A stretch of DNA of 51,154 nucleotides from an uncultured Clostridia bacterium (GCA_946407745.1 CAMJPQ010000019.1:1-51154); one strand, 5' to 3'; positions 8,506 through 16,099 are shown, numbered from the stretch's first letter. Translations and numbers: made by a program. Notes: a model not told the origin generated them from the sequence alone.

Positions 8506-9881
8506 AGCGCACAACGATGGCACAGCGCGGGCAGCGCATGCTGAACGAACCGGTGAGCCGCGTCATCCCCAGCCTGGCGGTGCCGACCATCATCTCCATG
8601 CTGGTCACCAGCATTTACAATATGGCGGACACCTTCTTCGTGGGGCAGATCGGCACCTCAGCCTCCGGGGCGGTGGGTGTGACCTTTTCCGCGATGGCGG
8701 CCATACAGGCCTTTGCCTTTACCATCGGCATGGGCAGCGGAGCGAACATGAGCCGCAGCCTCGGCGCGGGAAGGCAGGAGGAGGCGGAACAGTTTGTGGC
8801 CACGGGCTTTTTCACCGCACTCCTTTTCGGGGCGGTACTGGCCGGCGTGTGCCTGCCCAATATACGGCCGCTGGTGAAGTTTCTCGGCGCGACAGACACC
8901 ATCGCGCCCTATGCGGAGGCGTATGCCTCCTACATCTTCTATGCCGCGCCGTTCATGATGGCCTCCTTCGTGATGAACAACCTGCTGCGCTTTCAGGGGC
9001 TGGCCCTCTACGGCATGGTGGGCATGGGCATCGGCGGAGTGGTCAATATCGCGCTGGATCCGCTGTTCATCTTCGCGCTGGGCATGGGCACAGCCGGCGC
9101 GGCGCTGGCCACCGCCCTCTCCCAGACGGTCAGCTTCTGCATCCTGCTGTACATGATCCACAGCCACGAGGACGCCATTTCCATCCGCTGGCGAAATTTT
9201 AAGCCCAGCCTGCGCATATACGGGAAAATACTGTACAATGGTGTGCCCTCGCTGGGCCGGCAGGGCATTGCCTCAGTGGCCACGATACTGCTCAACACCG
9301 TGGCCAAGCCCTGGGGCGACGCGGCCATCGCGGCCATGTCCATCGTCAGCCGCTTCACCATGTTCATCAACTCCGCGGTCATCGGCTTCGGCCAGGGTTT
9401 CCAGCCGGTGTGCTCCTATTGCTACGGCGCGGGAAAATACCGCCGGGTGCGGGAAGCCTACCGCTTCAGCCTGAAGGTGGAAACCCTGATTCTGCTGACG
9501 CTTTCAGCCGTGGCCTTCGTGTTTGCCAGGCCGATTGTCACGGCCTTCCGCAATGACCCGGAGGTGATTGAAATCGGCACGCTGGCTCTGCGCCTGCAGC
9601 TGGCAGTGATGCCTCTGTGGGGCGTGTATAGCATGAGCAACATGCTGACGCAGTCCATCGGCCTCGGCGGCAGGGCGACCCTGCTGGCGGCCTCCCGCCA
9701 GGGCATCATGCTGGTGCCGCTGCTGCTGATCCTTCCCCGGCAGGATGTGCTTGGCCTGCTCGGCCTGCAGATGTCCCAGCCTGTCAGCGACCTGCTCTCC
9801 TTTGCGCTGACACTGGCTGTGATGACCGGCGTGATGCGTGAGCTGAAAAACACGCCGGATAAAGAAGATACTGTGCGCTGA
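8502..9881 (+). CDS. MATE family efflux transporter
   Basis: MATE proteins export cationic drugs or metabolites in exchange for Na+ or H+. The 459-residue sequence has about 12 hydrophobic segments in two homologous halves. The first helix motif PTIISMLVTSIYNMADTFFVG is characteristic. The ATG at 8502 overlaps the GNAT stop (ATGA) and follows GGGAGGAG. GTG 8496 is in frame but lacks support. The bundle contains the conserved GxGxG-type segment GMGSGANMSRSLGAG. Substrate unknown. A second MATE gene (24978-26384) has a very similar opening motif. Confidence 0.9.
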   Translation: MKRTTMAQRGQRMLNEPVSRVIPSLAVPTIISMLVTSIYNMADTFFVGQIGTSASGAVGVTFSAMAAIQAFAFTIGMGSGANMSRSLGAGRQEEAEQFVATGFFTALLFGAVLAGVCLPNIRPLVKFLGATDTIAPYAEAYASYIFYAAPFMMASFVMNNLLRFQGLALYGMVGMGIGGVVNIALDPLFIFALGMGTAGAALATALSQTVSFCILLYMIHSHEDAISIRWRNFKPSLRIYGKILYNGVPSLGRQGIASVATILLNTVAKPWGDAAIAAMSIVSRFTMFINSAVIGFGQGFQPVCSYCYGAGKYRRVREAYRFSLKVETLILLTLSAVAFVFARPIVTAFRNDPEVIEIGTLALRLQLAVMPLWGVYSMSNMLTQSIGLGGRATLLAASRQGIMLVPLLLILPRQDVLGLLGLQMSQPVSDLLSFALTLAVMTGVMRELKNTPDKEDTVR

Positions 9882-10083
9882 CCCCCGGAGAAACGGTTTG
9901 CCCGAAGCTTCCCTGAAAAGCGTGGGTGGGAAAACTGTTCAGTTGCCGCGCTTTCAGCCGTTCGCCCCTGGCGGGGGCGGGGAGGGAGAGCGACGCCATG
10001 CAGCGTACGGCGGTGCAGGGTCATGCTGCGCTGAAAATTGTACTGCCCCGCAGCGAGTGTCTGCTGCTTTTCGGACAGCTGCC
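9882..10083. other. Intergenic DNA after the MATE gene, no gene seen
   Basis: GC-rich DNA with short G and C runs. No convincing reading frame with a ribosome site and no strong terminator was seen. It ends at the hsp20 remnant. Confidence 0.5.
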
Positions 10084-10138
10084 GTCCTGCTCCGCCGGGC
10101 TGCCGCCCGCATAGCGCTCCTGCCCTTCTGTTCCTTGT
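10084..10138 (-). pseudogene. Decayed hsp20 fragment
   Basis: Read on the minus strand, this stretch matches the intact hsp20 gene at 13977-14429 in three collinear blocks: 10138-10121 (17 of 18 bases), 10120-10110 (11 of 11) and 10109-10084 (about 22 of 26). Between the blocks, 13 and 27 bp are missing. In the intact gene each missing piece is bounded by short direct repeats (GGCA; TATGTGGGC), which is how slippage deletions arise. The fragment corresponds to the middle of the alpha-crystallin domain (NKEQKG, QERY, VGGSLTEED). Flanking homology fades, so the outer limits are uncertain. Confidence 0.6.
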
Positions 10139-10151
10139 GCTGACTCCTTTT

Positions 10152-10275
10152 GGCTGAATGGTAGATGCTGTGGATTCATCAGCCTTTCCTCCGGGGACCA
10201 GGTCAATACGATGACAGTCAGGGGAGCTGGCTGCCCCCCGACATCCCCCGCTGGTTGCCGGTCACTGCGCTGAAT
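10152..10275 (+). repeat. Dispersed intergenic repeat, copy A
   Basis: The 104-bp core (10172-10275) matches the reverse complement of 41354-41457 at roughly 85% of positions, with several small indels. Both copies are intergenic. A conserved internal hairpin pairs GTCAGGGG with CCCCTGAC in copy B and, with one mismatch, in copy A. A second hairpin is possible at the left end, where GGCTG-AAT can pair with ATT-CAT-CAGCC. Copy A lies between the hsp20 remnant and the promoter of the VanX-like gene. No reading frame is conserved between copies, so a structured RNA or a small non-autonomous mobile element is more likely than a gene. Confidence 0.75.
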
Positions 10276-10297
10276 ACGCGCAGATGAAAAAGGCGGC

Positions 10298-10326
10298 TTG
10301 ACACAACAGTCAAAAAGCCAAATAAT
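10298..10326 (+). promoter_or_regulatory. Promoter of the VanX-like gene
   Basis: A perfect TTGACA (10298-10303) and AATAAT (10321-10326) are 17 bp apart, ending about 38 nt before the start codon. Confidence 0.75.
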
Positions 10327-10364
10327 GTATCAGAAAATCAGGCACGAAAAGGAGGCTGATCTGC

Positions 10365-10997
10365 ATGCGGTTGTCAGACGACGCGTCCGGCTTTGTCAGC
10401 ATCAGCGAAGCGGTACCGGATGTGATACTGGAGATCCGCTATTATTCCACCTACAATTTCATCGGCGACAGGATTGACGGCTATGAAGCCCCGGTGGCGC
10501 TGCTGACCCGCGAGGCGGCGGCAGCCCTGAAGAAAGCCAGCGATGAATTGCTGCCGCGCGGCTTCCGCCTGAAAATCTTTGACGCCTACAGGCCGCAGAT
10601 GGCAGTGGACCATTTCATGCGCTGGGCTGAAGATGCGGCCGACACGCGGATGAAGGCCTGCTTTTACCCCGAGGTGGACAAGCGTGCACTGATCCCGGAG
10701 GGCTACATTGCCCGGCGCTCCGGTCACAGCCGCGGCAGCACGGTTGACCTGACCCTGTTTGACATGCGCGCAGGCCGCGAGGTGGACATGGGCGGGCCCT
10801 TTGACTACTTCGGTGAGCTGAGCCATCCCGATTTCGACGGCGTCAGCGGGGAACAGAAGGCTGCCCGCATGCTGCTGCGCGACGTGATGACACGGCACGG
10901 CTTCCGTCCGCTGTCCACCGAATGGTGGCATTTTACCCTCATTAACGAACCCTTTCCGGACACCTTCTTCACCTTTCCGGTGCATATACCGGTGTGA
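10365..10997 (+). CDS. D-alanyl-D-alanine dipeptidase, VanX/DdpX family
   Basis: VanX-type enzymes are zinc M15 dipeptidases that cleave D-Ala-D-Ala. The 210-residue sequence has the zinc motif SGHSRGSTVDLTL (about 118-130, supplying His and Asp) and EWWHF near 186 (catalytic Glu and zinc His). FDAYRP (about 66-71) carries the Arg that stabilises the transition state in VanX. No signal peptide is present, so it should be cytoplasmic. The ATG follows AAAGGAGG. It has its own promoter, and no vanH, vanA or sensor genes lie nearby. A role in recycling D-Ala dipeptides from cell wall turnover is therefore more likely than glycopeptide resistance. Confidence 0.88.
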   Translation: MRLSDDASGFVSISEAVPDVILEIRYYSTYNFIGDRIDGYEAPVALLTREAAAALKKASDELLPRGFRLKIFDAYRPQMAVDHFMRWAEDAADTRMKACFYPEVDKRALIPEGYIARRSGHSRGSTVDLTLFDMRAGREVDMGGPFDYFGELSHPDFDGVSGEQKAARMLLRDVMTRHGFRPLSTEWWHFTLINEPFPDTFFTFPVHIPV

Positions 10998-11021
10998 AAG
11001 CATTGTATGCATTCCCGTCAC

Positions 11022-11050
11022 TTGCTTTATATTGCACAATCGTGTATAAT
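11022..11050 (+). promoter_or_regulatory. Promoter of the HU gene
   Basis: TTGCTT (11022-11027), 17 bp, TATAAT (11045-11050). Transcription should begin about 40 nt before the HU start codon. Confidence 0.75.
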
Positions 11051-11093
11051 CTGTTCAGATCCAATACAAACAGAATAGAAAGGAAGGGCTGTC

Positions 11094-11381
11094 ATGAATA
11101 AAAAGGAACTGGTTGAGGTTGTATCCTCCAAGGCTGAAATCACCAAGGCGGAAGCGCAGAAGGTCGTCAGCGCGGTGCTGGACGCCGTTACCGAGGGCCT
11201 CGTGTCCGACGGCAAGGTAGTGCTGCCCGGCTTCGGCTCCTTCGAGATCCGCTCTCGCACCGCCCGCACCGGCAGGAATCCCCGCACCGGCGAGGCCATC
11301 AAGATCGCTGCCACCCGTGTGCCCGCCTTCAAGCCCGGCAAGGACATGAAGGATGCGGTCGCCAAAAAGGGAAAGAAGTAA
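11094..11381 (+). CDS. hup: DNA-binding protein HU
   Basis: HU is the small dimeric nucleoid protein that bends DNA without strong sequence preference. The 95-residue protein starts MNKKELVE, has the conserved core LPGFGSFEIRSRTARTGRNPRTGE (split here: GFGSFE, then the beta-arm with ARTGRNPRTG) and ends with a lysine-rich tail (KKGKK). The ATG follows AAAGGAAGGG. A good promoter stands before it and a terminator after it, so it is monocistronic. IHF is excluded by the HU-type arm and the absence of a partner gene. Confidence 0.95.
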   Translation: MNKKELVEVVSSKAEITKAEAQKVVSAVLDAVTEGLVSDGKVVLPGFGSFEIRSRTARTGRNPRTGEAIKIAATRVPAFKPGKDMKDAVAKKGKK

Positions 11382-11392
11382 GGAATCATGCC

Positions 11393-11435
11393 GCAGCGCC
11401 TTGGCCACAGTGGTCAGGGCGCTGCTTTCTTTTCC
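11393..11435 (+). terminator. Terminator after hup
   Basis: GCAGCGCC (11393-11400) pairs with GGCGCTGC (11418-11425), with an extra inner stem of TGGCC and GGTCA. A TTTCTTTT tail follows. Confidence 0.75.
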
Positions 11436-11536
11436 GTTCTTCCATGGACTGACTGTTTCCGCGGCGCAAAGGGTTTGCATGCTGCGCAGGAGACCGCCGA
11501 GCTCCCGCTCTGCAGGCAATCAGGGAGAGACCAGAC

Positions 11537-12328
11537 ATGAATTATTTCGTTGAAGGATTACAGGGAAGCGGCAAGAGTACGCTTGTTCAGAAGCTTTCCG
11601 ATATGCATCCCGGCTATACAGCGGTGCGGGAGGGCGAATACTCTCCGGTTGAGCTTTCATGGTGCGCCTATGTTGATGATGAGCAGTATCGCAGGATTCT
11701 GGAAAGGTATCCCGGCCTGCGCACGCAGATTGAAGAAAAGACATATTCCGAAGGGCGCAAAAAGATCATCTGCTATACGAAGATCGCAACGGATGACCGG
11801 AAGTTCTATCAGGATCTTGAACAGAATGAGATATACAATGGCCGGATCCCATTTGATGCGTTTCAATCGATCGTGCTCGGCCGCTACCGGAAGTGGAAAT
11901 CGGACCGCATGATCTTTGAGTGCTCTTTATTCCAGAACATCGTGGAGGATATGATCCTTTTCCGGCAGGCGGATGATGAAGAAATCCTGTCATTCTATCA
12001 GCAGGTCCGCGATGCGCTGGACGGGAAAGAATACCGCATTGTCTATCTGGAGGCAAAGGATATTCGCGGAAACCTGGAAACCATCCGGAAGGAAAGATCG
12101 GATGAACAGGGAAACGAGCTATGGTTCCCGCTGATGCTGGGCTTCTTTAACGGCTGCCCTTACGCAAGATCCCGCGGCCTGAAGGGGGAAGAAGACCTGA
12201 TCCGACATTTAATTCATCGGCAGGATCTGGAATTAAGGCTCTGCAAAGAGATTTTCCCGGACAGGAGTATGATGCTGGAATCAAAGAATTACTCCGAAGA
12301 GGCCATGCTTAACCGGCTCGCGCTTTGA
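11537..12328 (+). CDS. P-loop kinase-like NTPase, function unknown
   Basis: The protein has 263 residues with an immediate Walker A motif, GLQGSGKST (about 7-15), as in small nucleotide kinases. Downstream FECSLFQNIVEDM resembles the substrate-binding and DRx-like region of thymidylate-kinase folds, and RKERSDEQGN may be the lid. I cannot name a substrate. Similar stand-alone proteins are usually annotated as AAA or thymidylate kinase-like. The ATG follows GGGAGAGA. Codon use is noticeably AT-richer than HU or the genes at 13095 and beyond, and it shares this with the next gene, 26 nt away. The two may have arrived together. Confidence 0.75.
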   Translation: MNYFVEGLQGSGKSTLVQKLSDMHPGYTAVREGEYSPVELSWCAYVDDEQYRRILERYPGLRTQIEEKTYSEGRKKIICYTKIATDDRKFYQDLEQNEIYNGRIPFDAFQSIVLGRYRKWKSDRMIFECSLFQNIVEDMILFRQADDEEILSFYQQVRDALDGKEYRIVYLEAKDIRGNLETIRKERSDEQGNELWFPLMLGFFNGCPYARSRGLKGEEDLIRHLIHRQDLELRLCKEIFPDRSMMLESKNYSEEAMLNRLAL

Positions 12329-12354
12329 TACTTTAGCCATGGGGGCATCCGAAT

Positions 12355-12894
12355 ATGAACGCATTGATCATCAATTGCAGCCCTGTACGAAACGGTGCAA
12401 CAGCTGAAATCGTGAGACTGGTATCAGAAAGGCTACGTTCACGGTATCAAACCAGAGCCGTATGCATTGATGATTATCAGTTTTCATTTTGTTATGGCTG
12501 CAGAAGCTGTCATCAAACCGCCGAATGCGTTCAGCAGGACGATGTGAGTGCGCTGATGAACGAGTTTTCTCAGGCGGATATCATCGTTTCGGTTTCACCG
12601 TCGTATTGGGCGGATATTCCCGGGCAGTTTAAAGCCTTCATCGACAGATGTACCCCCTGGTGCAATACGCACGAGCCGCATAAAGCCATTCCTGCTGGCA
12701 AAAAAGGATACGCAATTGCGCTGCGTACCGGCCCGGGGATGAAAGAATGCGAGAGAATTTTCAGCAGCATAGAGCATTTTTACGGTCATTTGGAAATTGA
12801 ATGCTGCGGTCACCTCGGCTTATGCTCCGTTGAATGCAAAGACGCACTGAAGGGCAGAATGGATGAGATCGAAGCATTCTGCAGGCTCATCTGA
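12355..12894 (+). CDS. NADPH-dependent FMN reductase / flavodoxin-fold protein
   Basis: The 179-residue flavodoxin-like fold begins MNALIINCSPVRNGATAEI, where the SPxRNGxT loop binds the FMN phosphate. YGCRSCHQTAEC (about 43-54) supplies the Cys-rich segment typical of the NAD(P)H-dependent oxidoreductases (iron-sulfur flavoprotein-like). SPSYWADIPGQFKAFIDR is the conserved dimer and FMN loop. It probably reduces quinones, nitro compounds or metals in the cytoplasm. It follows the P-loop gene by 26 nt with a GGGGG ribosome site and is followed by a terminator, so the two form a small operon of foreign-looking composition. Confidence 0.85.
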   Translation: MNALIINCSPVRNGATAEIVRLVSERLRSRYQTRAVCIDDYQFSFCYGCRSCHQTAECVQQDDVSALMNEFSQADIIVSVSPSYWADIPGQFKAFIDRCTPWCNTHEPHKAIPAGKKGYAIALRTGPGMKECERIFSSIEHFYGHLEIECCGHLGLCSVECKDALKGRMDEIEAFCRLI

Positions 12895-12920
12895 CGATTT
12901 GGAAAACAGGAGCTTTCACC

Positions 12921-12967
12921 CCCCGCTGGACGCTCTCTGCAGAGTGCCGGCGGGGCTTTTTCTTTTC
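12921..12967 (+). terminator. Terminator after the FMN reductase gene
   Basis: CCCCGCTGG (12921-12929) pairs with CCGGCGGGG (12947-12955), one mismatch. An inner CTCT-AGAG stem lies inside, and CTTTTTCTTTT follows. Confidence 0.85.
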
Positions 12968-13010
12968 CGGCTCCCTTGTCGCCTTCCATGCCCGCAGGCG
13001 TTTCCGGTCA

Positions 13011-13039
13011 TTGACAGGAACCGCACCGTCCTGTACAAT
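13011..13039 (+). promoter_or_regulatory. Promoter of the nitroreductase-like gene
   Basis: TTGACA (13011-13016), 17 bp, TACAAT (13034-13039). Confidence 0.75.
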
Positions 13040-13094
13040 GCCAATGGTAAGAATTCCGTTGCAGGGCCGAAATCCGGCCCGGAAGGAGATCGTC

Positions 13095-13895
13095 ATGAGC
13101 AAGGAAATGGAGCTTGTCCGCCATCGCCGCAGCGTGCGCACCTTTGACGGCTGCGCCCTGCGCCCCGAGGATGCCGACAGCCTGCTGGCTTTCGCGCGCA
13201 GTATTCAGACACCCTACGATCTTCCCATCACCTGGAGGCTGCTCAGCGCGGAGGAGCACAATCTGTCCGTACCCGTCATTGTGGGTGCGGATACCTATAT
13301 TGCCGGGAAAATACGGCAGGTCCCCCATGCAGAGGAGGCCTTTGGCTACGCCTTTGAAAAGCTGGTGCTTCAGGCTGAAAGCATGGGCATCGGCACCACC
13401 TGGATCGCCGGCACCATGGACCGGCCCGCCTTTGAAAAGGCGGTCGCTCTGGAGCCGGGTGAGGTGATGCCCTGCATCAGCCCGCTGGGCTATCCCGCTG
13501 AAAAGATGTCCCTGCGGGAAACCATGATGCGCAGGGGCGTCAAGGCAGACAGCCGTATGCCCTTTTCCGCGCTGTTTTTCGATGGCAGCTTCAATGTGCC
13601 GCTGCCCGAGGGCGGCCCCTGGCAGGAGGCGCTGGAGATGGTTCGCTGGGCCCCCTCCGCGGTGAACAAGCAGCCGTGGCGGGTGGTCATGTGCGGCCGG
13701 CAGGCGCATTTCTATGAGCAAAAAAGCAAGGGCTATGTCAACGCCGCCGGCTGGGACCTGCAGAAGGTGGACGTCGGCATCGCCATGTACCATTTTGCCT
13801 TTGCGCTGGGTGAGCGGGTGCTTTTCTCCGTCGAAGACCCCGGGCTGTCCCTGCCCGACGGGGTGTCCTACATTGCCACTTTGACTGTACTGTAA
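13095..13895 (+). CDS. Nitroreductase-fold protein (putative TM nitroreductase family)
   Basis: The 266-residue protein has two nitroreductase-like halves. The first opens RHRRSVRTFDG, the usual FMN phosphate-binding Arg cluster. The second contains VRWAPSAVNKQPWR, the standard nitroreductase APSAxNxQPW motif. Central LVLQAESMGIGTTWIAG matches the conserved GLGTxW helix. Proteins of this build are often annotated as putative TM nitroreductase although they lack clear membrane helices; this one also shows none. It should bind FMN and act in the cytoplasm. The ATG at 13095 follows GGAAGGAG. Confidence 0.82.
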   Translation: MSKEMELVRHRRSVRTFDGCALRPEDADSLLAFARSIQTPYDLPITWRLLSAEEHNLSVPVIVGADTYIAGKIRQVPHAEEAFGYAFEKLVLQAESMGIGTTWIAGTMDRPAFEKAVALEPGEVMPCISPLGYPAEKMSLRETMMRRGVKADSRMPFSALFFDGSFNVPLPEGGPWQEALEMVRWAPSAVNKQPWRVVMCGRQAHFYEQKSKGYVNAAGWDLQKVDVGIAMYHFAFALGERVLFSVEDPGLSLPDGVSYIATLTVL

Positions 13896-13922
13896 GCAGG
13901 CGTAACGCCGCCAAAACAACCG

Positions 13923-13953
13923 CTGCCCCGCCGGAGCATGTCCGGCGGGGCAG
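13923..13953. terminator. Convergent hairpin between nitroreductase and hsp20
   Basis: A perfect 13-bp stem (13923-13935 with 13941-13953) has a 5-nt loop. T runs are poor on the plus strand. The minus strand carries GGTTGTTTT beyond the stem. It is most likely a shared terminator for the two convergent genes. Confidence 0.65.
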
Positions 13954-13976
13954 GGCTAACTGCACCTGGAAGCGTA

Positions 13977-14429
13977 TTACCCTTCAATGAGTATCTGTTT
14001 CTTTTCAGGCACCTTGCGGGCTTCCTTCTTCGGGATGCACAGGCTCAGCACGCCGTTTTCGTACTTTGCCTTGATGTCCTCCTCCGTCAGGCTGCCGCCC
14101 ACATAGAAGCTGCGCTGCATTGTGCCCACATAGCGCTCCTGCCGCAGCATCTTGCCCTTCTGCTCCTTGTTCAGGCTCTTCTCGGTGGAGATGGTCAGGT
14201 AGCCGTTGTTCAGCTCCAGCTTGATCTCATCCTTATTGAAGCCGGGCAGGTCCACATCCACCTCGTAGCCCTCGTCGGTTTCCTTCACGTCGGTTTTCAT
14301 CATGTGCGCCGCGTTCTTGCCGTACAGCGCGTGCTCGGGGCGCCCAAACCCGCGGAAGAAGTCGCGGTCAAAATCATCAAACATATCCAGCAGATTCTCA
14401 CCAAACACACTCGGAAGATAAGTACTCAT
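13977..14429 (-). CDS. hsp20: Small heat shock protein Hsp20
   Basis: Hsp20 (alpha-crystallin family) is an ATP-independent holdase forming large oligomers. The 150 residues contain the family's central block: DVKETDEGYEVDVDLPGF, a KDEIKLELNNGYLTI strand pair, the variable loop with RQERYVGT, and the A-x-x-x-NGVL segment (AKYENGVLSL), followed by the IPK motif. The start is ATG 14429, with GGAGG 8 nt upstream; the in-frame ATG 15 nt further out sits in front of that site. A CtsR box overlaps the promoter. A decayed second copy lies at 10084-10138. Confidence 0.93.
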   Translation of the reverse strand: MSTYLPSVFGENLLDMFDDFDRDFFRGFGRPEHALYGKNAAHMMKTDVKETDEGYEVDVDLPGFNKDEIKLELNNGYLTISTEKSLNKEQKGKMLRQERYVGTMQRSFYVGGSLTEEDIKAKYENGVLSLCIPKKEARKVPEKKQILIEG

Positions 14430-14546
14430 TATGCAAACCTCCACTCAGCCTTGCGCGCACGGCTTTTGGCCTCGCCTGCAGGGTCGCATTTTTTATTCCG
14501 CCCGGTTCCGGTTCCCTTCCGTTCCCCTTCCCTTGACGGTGACTAT

Positions 14547-14576
14547 AGTATAGTCAATTGGTCAAAGAAAGTCAAA
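14547..14576 (-). promoter_or_regulatory. hsp20 promoter with CtsR operator
   Basis: On the minus strand TTGACT (14570-14575) and TATACT (14547-14552) are 17 bp apart. Over the -35 box and spacer, the plus strand reads GGTCAAAGAAAGTCAAA (14560-14576), which matches the CtsR heptad direct repeat RGTCAAA-NAN-RGTCAAA without a mismatch. Established knowledge: CtsR represses clp and other heat-shock genes in Bacillota and releases on heating. No ctsR gene is in the window. Confidence 0.85.
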
Positions 14577-14913
14577 TTCAAGAGCATGACAATTATATCT
14601 GTTTTACCAAGTTTATACGTAATTTTCCTGTATTTCATTTTTATTTTAAGAAATACTGCATATTTTACGATATTTTAACGTATTTTACTGTTTTTACAAT
14701 TCCGTCCGTCCCATTGTCTGTAAAAGAACTGTTTTCACTCCGTCTTTTTGTTTTCCGTTAATATACAAAGCTGGGAGGAAATGGTATACTGTAGTCAATA
14801 AGGCACTTTTTGTTCAGGCAGAGCACCACTTCCCGCAGTGTGCAGGCGCTCACCCCGCCTCTCAGCACGTTGCACTTTTTCCCCCCCGAACAGACATCTC
14901 TGGAGGAATTACA
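14577..14913. other. AT-rich intergenic region upstream of hsp20 and the aldo/keto reductase
   Basis: About 14577-14800 is strongly AT-rich in an otherwise GC-rich window. 14661-14690 holds three tandem 10-mers starting TATTTTA. Nearer the reductase, 14837-14881 can fold (AGGCG with CGCCT, GTGC with GCAC) and is followed by TTTTT at about 14877, just before the ribosome site, so an attenuator is conceivable. A TATACT at 14783 may be a -10 box, but I see no good -35. Confidence 0.45.
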
Positions 14914-16044
14914 GTGAGCATCACAGTGGATAAAAAGCTCGGCTTTGGCACAATGCGCCTGCCGCTGACCAATCTGAACGATCCTGCCAGTGTTGACCTG
15001 CCGCAGTTCATGCAGATGGTTGACCTGTATATGGAAAAGGGCTTTTGCTATTTTGATACCGCCTACCCCTATCACGGCGAGCATTCGGAGGAGGCAGTGC
15101 GGCAGGCCCTGGTGGAAAGGTATCCCCGCGAGCGCTTTGTGCTGGCGGACAAAATGCCGATCCTCCGCGTCAAGGCGGCGGAGGACTATCCTCGCTTTTT
15201 TGACGAGCAGCTCCGCCGCTGCGGCGTGTCCTATTTCGACGTGTACCTGCTGCACAACCTGGGCAGGGACCGCTATGCCAACGCGCAGCGCTTCGGCGCG
15301 TTTCCCTTCCTTGTGCAGCTGAAGGAAAAGGGCCTGGCGCGGAACATCGGCTTCTCCTTTCACGATGACGCAGATACCCTGGATCAGATTCTGACCGACC
15401 ACCCCGAGGTGGACGTGGTACAGCTGCAGATCAATTACCTGGACTGGAACGGTGCGGTCGCGCAGTCCGGCCGGTGCTATGAGGTGGCCAGGCGGCACGG
15501 CAAGGAAGTGATTGTGATGGAGCCGGTCAAGGGCGGCACACTGGCCCGCCTGCCGGAGGGCGCGATGCAGCTCTTTACAGACTATTACGGCAGCGCGGGC
15601 CCTTCCCCCGCCAGCCTGGCCATACGCTATGCGGCCTCCCTGGAGAGCGTGAAGGTGGTGCTCAGCGGCATGAGCAGCCTGGAACAGCTAAAGGACAACA
15701 CAGGCTTCATGCAGCATTTCAAGCCGCTGTCCGCCCCGGAATACGCCCTGGCAGGGCAGATTGAGGACTACATGAACCGTGCCATCCGCGTGCAGTGCAC
15801 CAGCTGCCGCTACTGCATGGAGGTGTGCCCGAAGAATATCGCCATTCCGGATTACTTCGGCTTGCTGAATCTGCACGCCGTGACCGGCCAGAAAACAAAG
15901 ATGTACTACCTTCGCTTCGCCATGGACCACGGAAAGGCCTCGGACTGCCTGAAATGCGGCCTGTGCGAAAGGAACTGCCCGCAGCACATCGCTATCCGGG
16001 AGATGCTGGAAGAGTTTGCCGCGCTCTACGAAAAGCCGGAGTAG
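14914..16044 (+). CDS. Aldo/keto reductase with C-terminal 2[4Fe-4S] ferredoxin domain
   Basis: The protein has 376 residues. Residues 1-270 are an AKR barrel: GFGTMRLP at the start, FDTAYPYHGEHSEE carrying the catalytic Asp and Tyr, ADKMP with the Lys, and VYLLHN. The C-terminal part carries CTSCRYCMEVCP (about 295-306) and CLKCGLCERNCP (about 345-356), two 4Fe-4S sites. Such fusions are common in anaerobic Clostridia and are thought to couple carbonyl or polyol redox to ferredoxin rather than NADPH. The substrate is unknown. The start is GTG after TGGAGGAA. The gene ends in TAG, which matters for reading iolE. Confidence 0.9.
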   Translation: MSITVDKKLGFGTMRLPLTNLNDPASVDLPQFMQMVDLYMEKGFCYFDTAYPYHGEHSEEAVRQALVERYPRERFVLADKMPILRVKAAEDYPRFFDEQLRRCGVSYFDVYLLHNLGRDRYANAQRFGAFPFLVQLKEKGLARNIGFSFHDDADTLDQILTDHPEVDVVQLQINYLDWNGAVAQSGRCYEVARRHGKEVIVMEPVKGGTLARLPEGAMQLFTDYYGSAGPSPASLAIRYAASLESVKVVLSGMSSLEQLKDNTGFMQHFKPLSAPEYALAGQIEDYMNRAIRVQCTSCRYCMEVCPKNIAIPDYFGLLNLHAVTGQKTKMYYLRFAMDHGKASDCLKCGLCERNCPQHIAIREMLEEFAALYEKPE

Positions 16045-16099
16045 CGCACCGCGGCGGGCTGGCCGCTTGTGCTGAAATACAGGAAAAAGAGGGATCGGC

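Noticed and set aside
10365-10997. Vancomycin-resistance gene cluster
   Set aside because: No vanH, vanA/B ligase, vanY or VanRS homologue lies within the window.
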